Of a DNA stretch of 64,000 nucleotides, positions 61,901 through 64,000 are shown piece after piece (positions within the stretch are counted from its first letter, which is position 1; each line of letters begins with the position of its first letter). The notes beneath the pieces were generated by a model, which was not told the origin of the DNA, did not search any database, and worked only from the letters and a program-made list of their open reading frames with translations. Origin of the DNA: Sphaeroforma sirkka (Eukaryota; Opisthokonta; Ichthyosporea; Ichthyophonida); the NCBI GenBank assembly GCA_001586965.3, contig LUCW03000093.1, positions 37,501 through 101,500 of the forward strand. The letters run 5' to 3'. A program made the position numbers and the translations under genes.

Positions 61901-64000
61901 GATATGAGTTCGTTGACCTTGGGGATCAGGAACTGGTCACCAGGAATAAGCGCGTTAACGGCACGCATGTCTAAACACACGCGTACCTTCTTGACGTTGC
62001 CTTCCGCATCGAATGTCGGTACCGCAAGGAGAGGAAGATTAACAGTCGTTGGTGTCGTTCGTTTCGTGATCACCAAATCCGTCAACCACTTCTTCACTTG
62101 TTCATCCACATAGGGAGCCATCGATCGGATACGAAGTTACGCGCCGATCGCCGCATCTGCAACGCTTGTTCATGGGTTACTGGGATGGTTACCTCACTCC
62201 CTTCCAGACGACAGCGCGCGTTGTCGGCAATTTTCGCATTGGCTTCCAAATCCTGTGCCAACCGTTCGCGTACATCGACGGGTTCCGTCGTGTTAGGTGC
62301 CTGTCGGCGTGGTATGGGTTCGAGGAGCTCTTCTAGTTCTGTGGGGTCTATTGGTGCAAGTGGCGATTGGATACCGCCTATGTATAGGCCCAAGCCTTTC
62401 AACATATCTTGCCCCACTATAACATCTATACCCGTCGGCAAGTTCATCAATTCTAATGAACCGTCGATAATTCTGGTACCGTACCTTATAGGTACCACTT
62501 CCGTCGTCCCCAGTCGAGGAGTTCGCACCGCCTTGTCAGCTAAATATATAAATGACCCAGGTGGTGCCGGAGTTATTGGTCGGCCAAGGAGGTCTGCGGA
62601 TGTCTGTGAGATACAACTTCTATTTGCTCCCGTGTCTATCAAGGCTTTGAACGTACGTCCGTTGATTTGTACTTGAATATAGACTCGGTTGTCTGACGTC
62701 AGCAATGGGTCTTGTATTGCCATCACTGCTCCAATCGTGGTAACAAATATGAAGCTCTATCCGACTCAGACACCCTCACCTCTCATGCATGATCGGCTAC
62801 CGACTCCCACGTGTCATAGGTGTGGTTTGGTGGTGACGTCATGTGCTCGAAGTCTTCGTAAAGGATCGTGTTGATATGAATCTCTGTAGCTTCCGATGGT
62901 GGAGCCAAGTCTTCGTCCTGTGTAATCGCATTCACCTGTACTTGAGGCGTCGGACGTATTGTAACTACGTCTCTAGTCTGGGATGTATTCTGCCCCTGTC
63001 CTGCGGTTGACGTTGTGGACGGTCTGTGTACCGATTGTACGTCCCTCAAAGGACGGTTGTTGTCGTATAGCCTTGCCCGACCCTCTGCGCTCACCGCTTG
63101 CGACGCCCTGAAATGGTGACACTGTGGGATGTGCCTACCACCTGGTGGCGCCTGTGCCTGGCACCCCGCACAAGTCGTTGGTACCGTAGGTTGGGGCCGT
63201 TGAGTCCAATTCTGCGTTTGTCGTCTACTCGTCTGTAGGTTGGGGCGGCTATTGGTGTGGTCGCGACTTCCATTGGTCGTCGGCCCTCGCGGTTGTTGCG
63301 ACCCTGGAAACGTGCTGCCGTACGTTGCTGTGCATCCTGAATGTCAGGGCTCAACAGCTGTATAAGCTCGTGTGTCTCCATCAGTTGCCATTTGGGATAC
63401 AACTGTAGAGTACGTTCATACGTACGGCCGTTGAGAGCTTCTTCTAACAGTTGTACAATGCAGTGGTTCACTAAATTCTGTTGGAAGTCGGCATCTGTCT
63501 GGCACCGTTCACGTGCCCTCCTGTGGTTCTCCATGAGCTGTGTCATTTGTTCCATAAGAGGAGTGTGCATGTTCCGACTTTGGCCCTTGGCTAACTTGCG
63601 AAACGCGGGATCGACAGTGGCTTGTGTTTTCGTGCGAACAGATCTGTTCGATCTGTAGTTGAGGTGTGCATGTCTTCAACCGTTCAGAGTTGTCGCGGAT
63701 GTAGTCCAGCGTTGACTTCTCCGCCTTGAAGTAAGATAGTACCTTATGAAACCATGTAAGGTTCCAACTCTCGTCCAGCCCTGCGATTTGTGCGTTCTTG
63801 AACGCCTCGAGGAGAACCCCTCTTGTGTCCCGTTCCATGATATCATGTAGGTAGTATCTGTTCGACGGCCAATCAGGCCACGTACGTGGTGAAGGTACGG
63901 GACGCTTCTCTACCGGTCGGGACTCTAATGTAGCTCGAAGTGTCTCAATCACGCCCCGAAGAGCTTCAGCTCGAGCCGTGTTATTCTCCTCGATTGCTTG
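58994..64000 (-). mobile_element. Chromodomain-bearing Ty3/Gypsy-like element (element E), broken, cut by window edge
   Basis: Fossil on the minus strand, distinct in sequence from element A. In its own direction: gag (about 64.0-62.8 kb, continuing beyond the window), protease (about 62.7-62.4, KALIDTGANRSCIS), RT (about 62.1-61.6, with YIDDIVIAS), RNase H (about 61.3-60.85), a methyltransferase-like segment (about 60.8-60.45, WMNPPWEQI), integrase (about 60.4-59.3, with GPYVVKARHG of the GPY/F module) and a terminal chromodomain (about 59.17-59.0, EYLVRWREGEPTWE). This is the chromovirus layout. A few breaks are present. No LTR can be defined because one end is outside the window. Confidence 0.93.

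Noticed and set aside
62098-62676. Plus-strand 190-residue frame
   Set aside because: Antisense of the protease region of element E, whose motifs are clear on the minus strand.

Overview
This window looks like nuclear DNA from an intron-rich eukaryote. Four conserved single-copy eukaryotic genes are split by GT-AG introns (donors mostly GTAAGT or GTATGT): RAN, IK/RED, ALG6 and ATIC. Exon phases match across nearly all junctions I checked, and protein similarity to the animal versions is high. With long (TA)n/(TG)n-filled introns and Ty3/Gypsy elements close by, a unicellular relative of animals (for example an ichthyosporean) is my best guess. That lineage call is an inference and is weak. 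I saw no bacterial operon structure, rRNA, tRNA or CRISPR array, although tRNAs were not searched for computationally.

Layout: 0.4-3.06 kb holds RAN on the minus strand. 5.48-13.76 kb holds IK/RED, a spliceosome factor, on the plus strand in nine exons, head-to-head with RAN. 13.8-20.1 kb has no recognisable gene but is packed with minisatellites and an almost 300-bp (TA)n(TG)n tract. 20.16-27.88 kb is ALG6 on the minus strand, an ER glucosyltransferase in about ten exons. 30.65-36.46 kb is ATIC on the plus strand, a bifunctional purine-synthesis enzyme in nine exons, head-to-head with ALG6. 37.47-38.73 kb is one uninterrupted minus-strand ORF for a polytopic, receptor-like membrane protein.

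From about 41 kb to the right edge the window is a graveyard of Ty3/Gypsy-like LTR retroelements: a full-length but broken young element with 594-bp LTRs and a 5-bp target duplication (41.28-48.92 kb), a shorter derivative of the same family with its own LTR (49.83-52.58 kb), an inverted relative (52.6-54.8 kb), an inverted lone LTR (56.93-57.53 kb), and a different chromodomain-bearing element on the minus strand that runs off the right edge (59.0-64.0 kb).

The most unusual observations are these. Both main Gypsy elements carry, between RNase H and integrase, a segment resembling the DAM-like N6-adenine methyltransferase domain known from DIRS elements. ALG6 introns contain tandem duplications of their own exon-intron junctions at three places. 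A long inverted repeat with a further direct copy lies in an ALG6 intron. Near-palindromic CTCGnGAGCTnGAG arrays occur in the retroelement zone. The long (TA)n arrays are confined to the left half of the window.

The host genes act in separate housekeeping pathways (nuclear transport, splicing, N-glycan assembly, purine synthesis). Nothing in the sequence ties them into one system.
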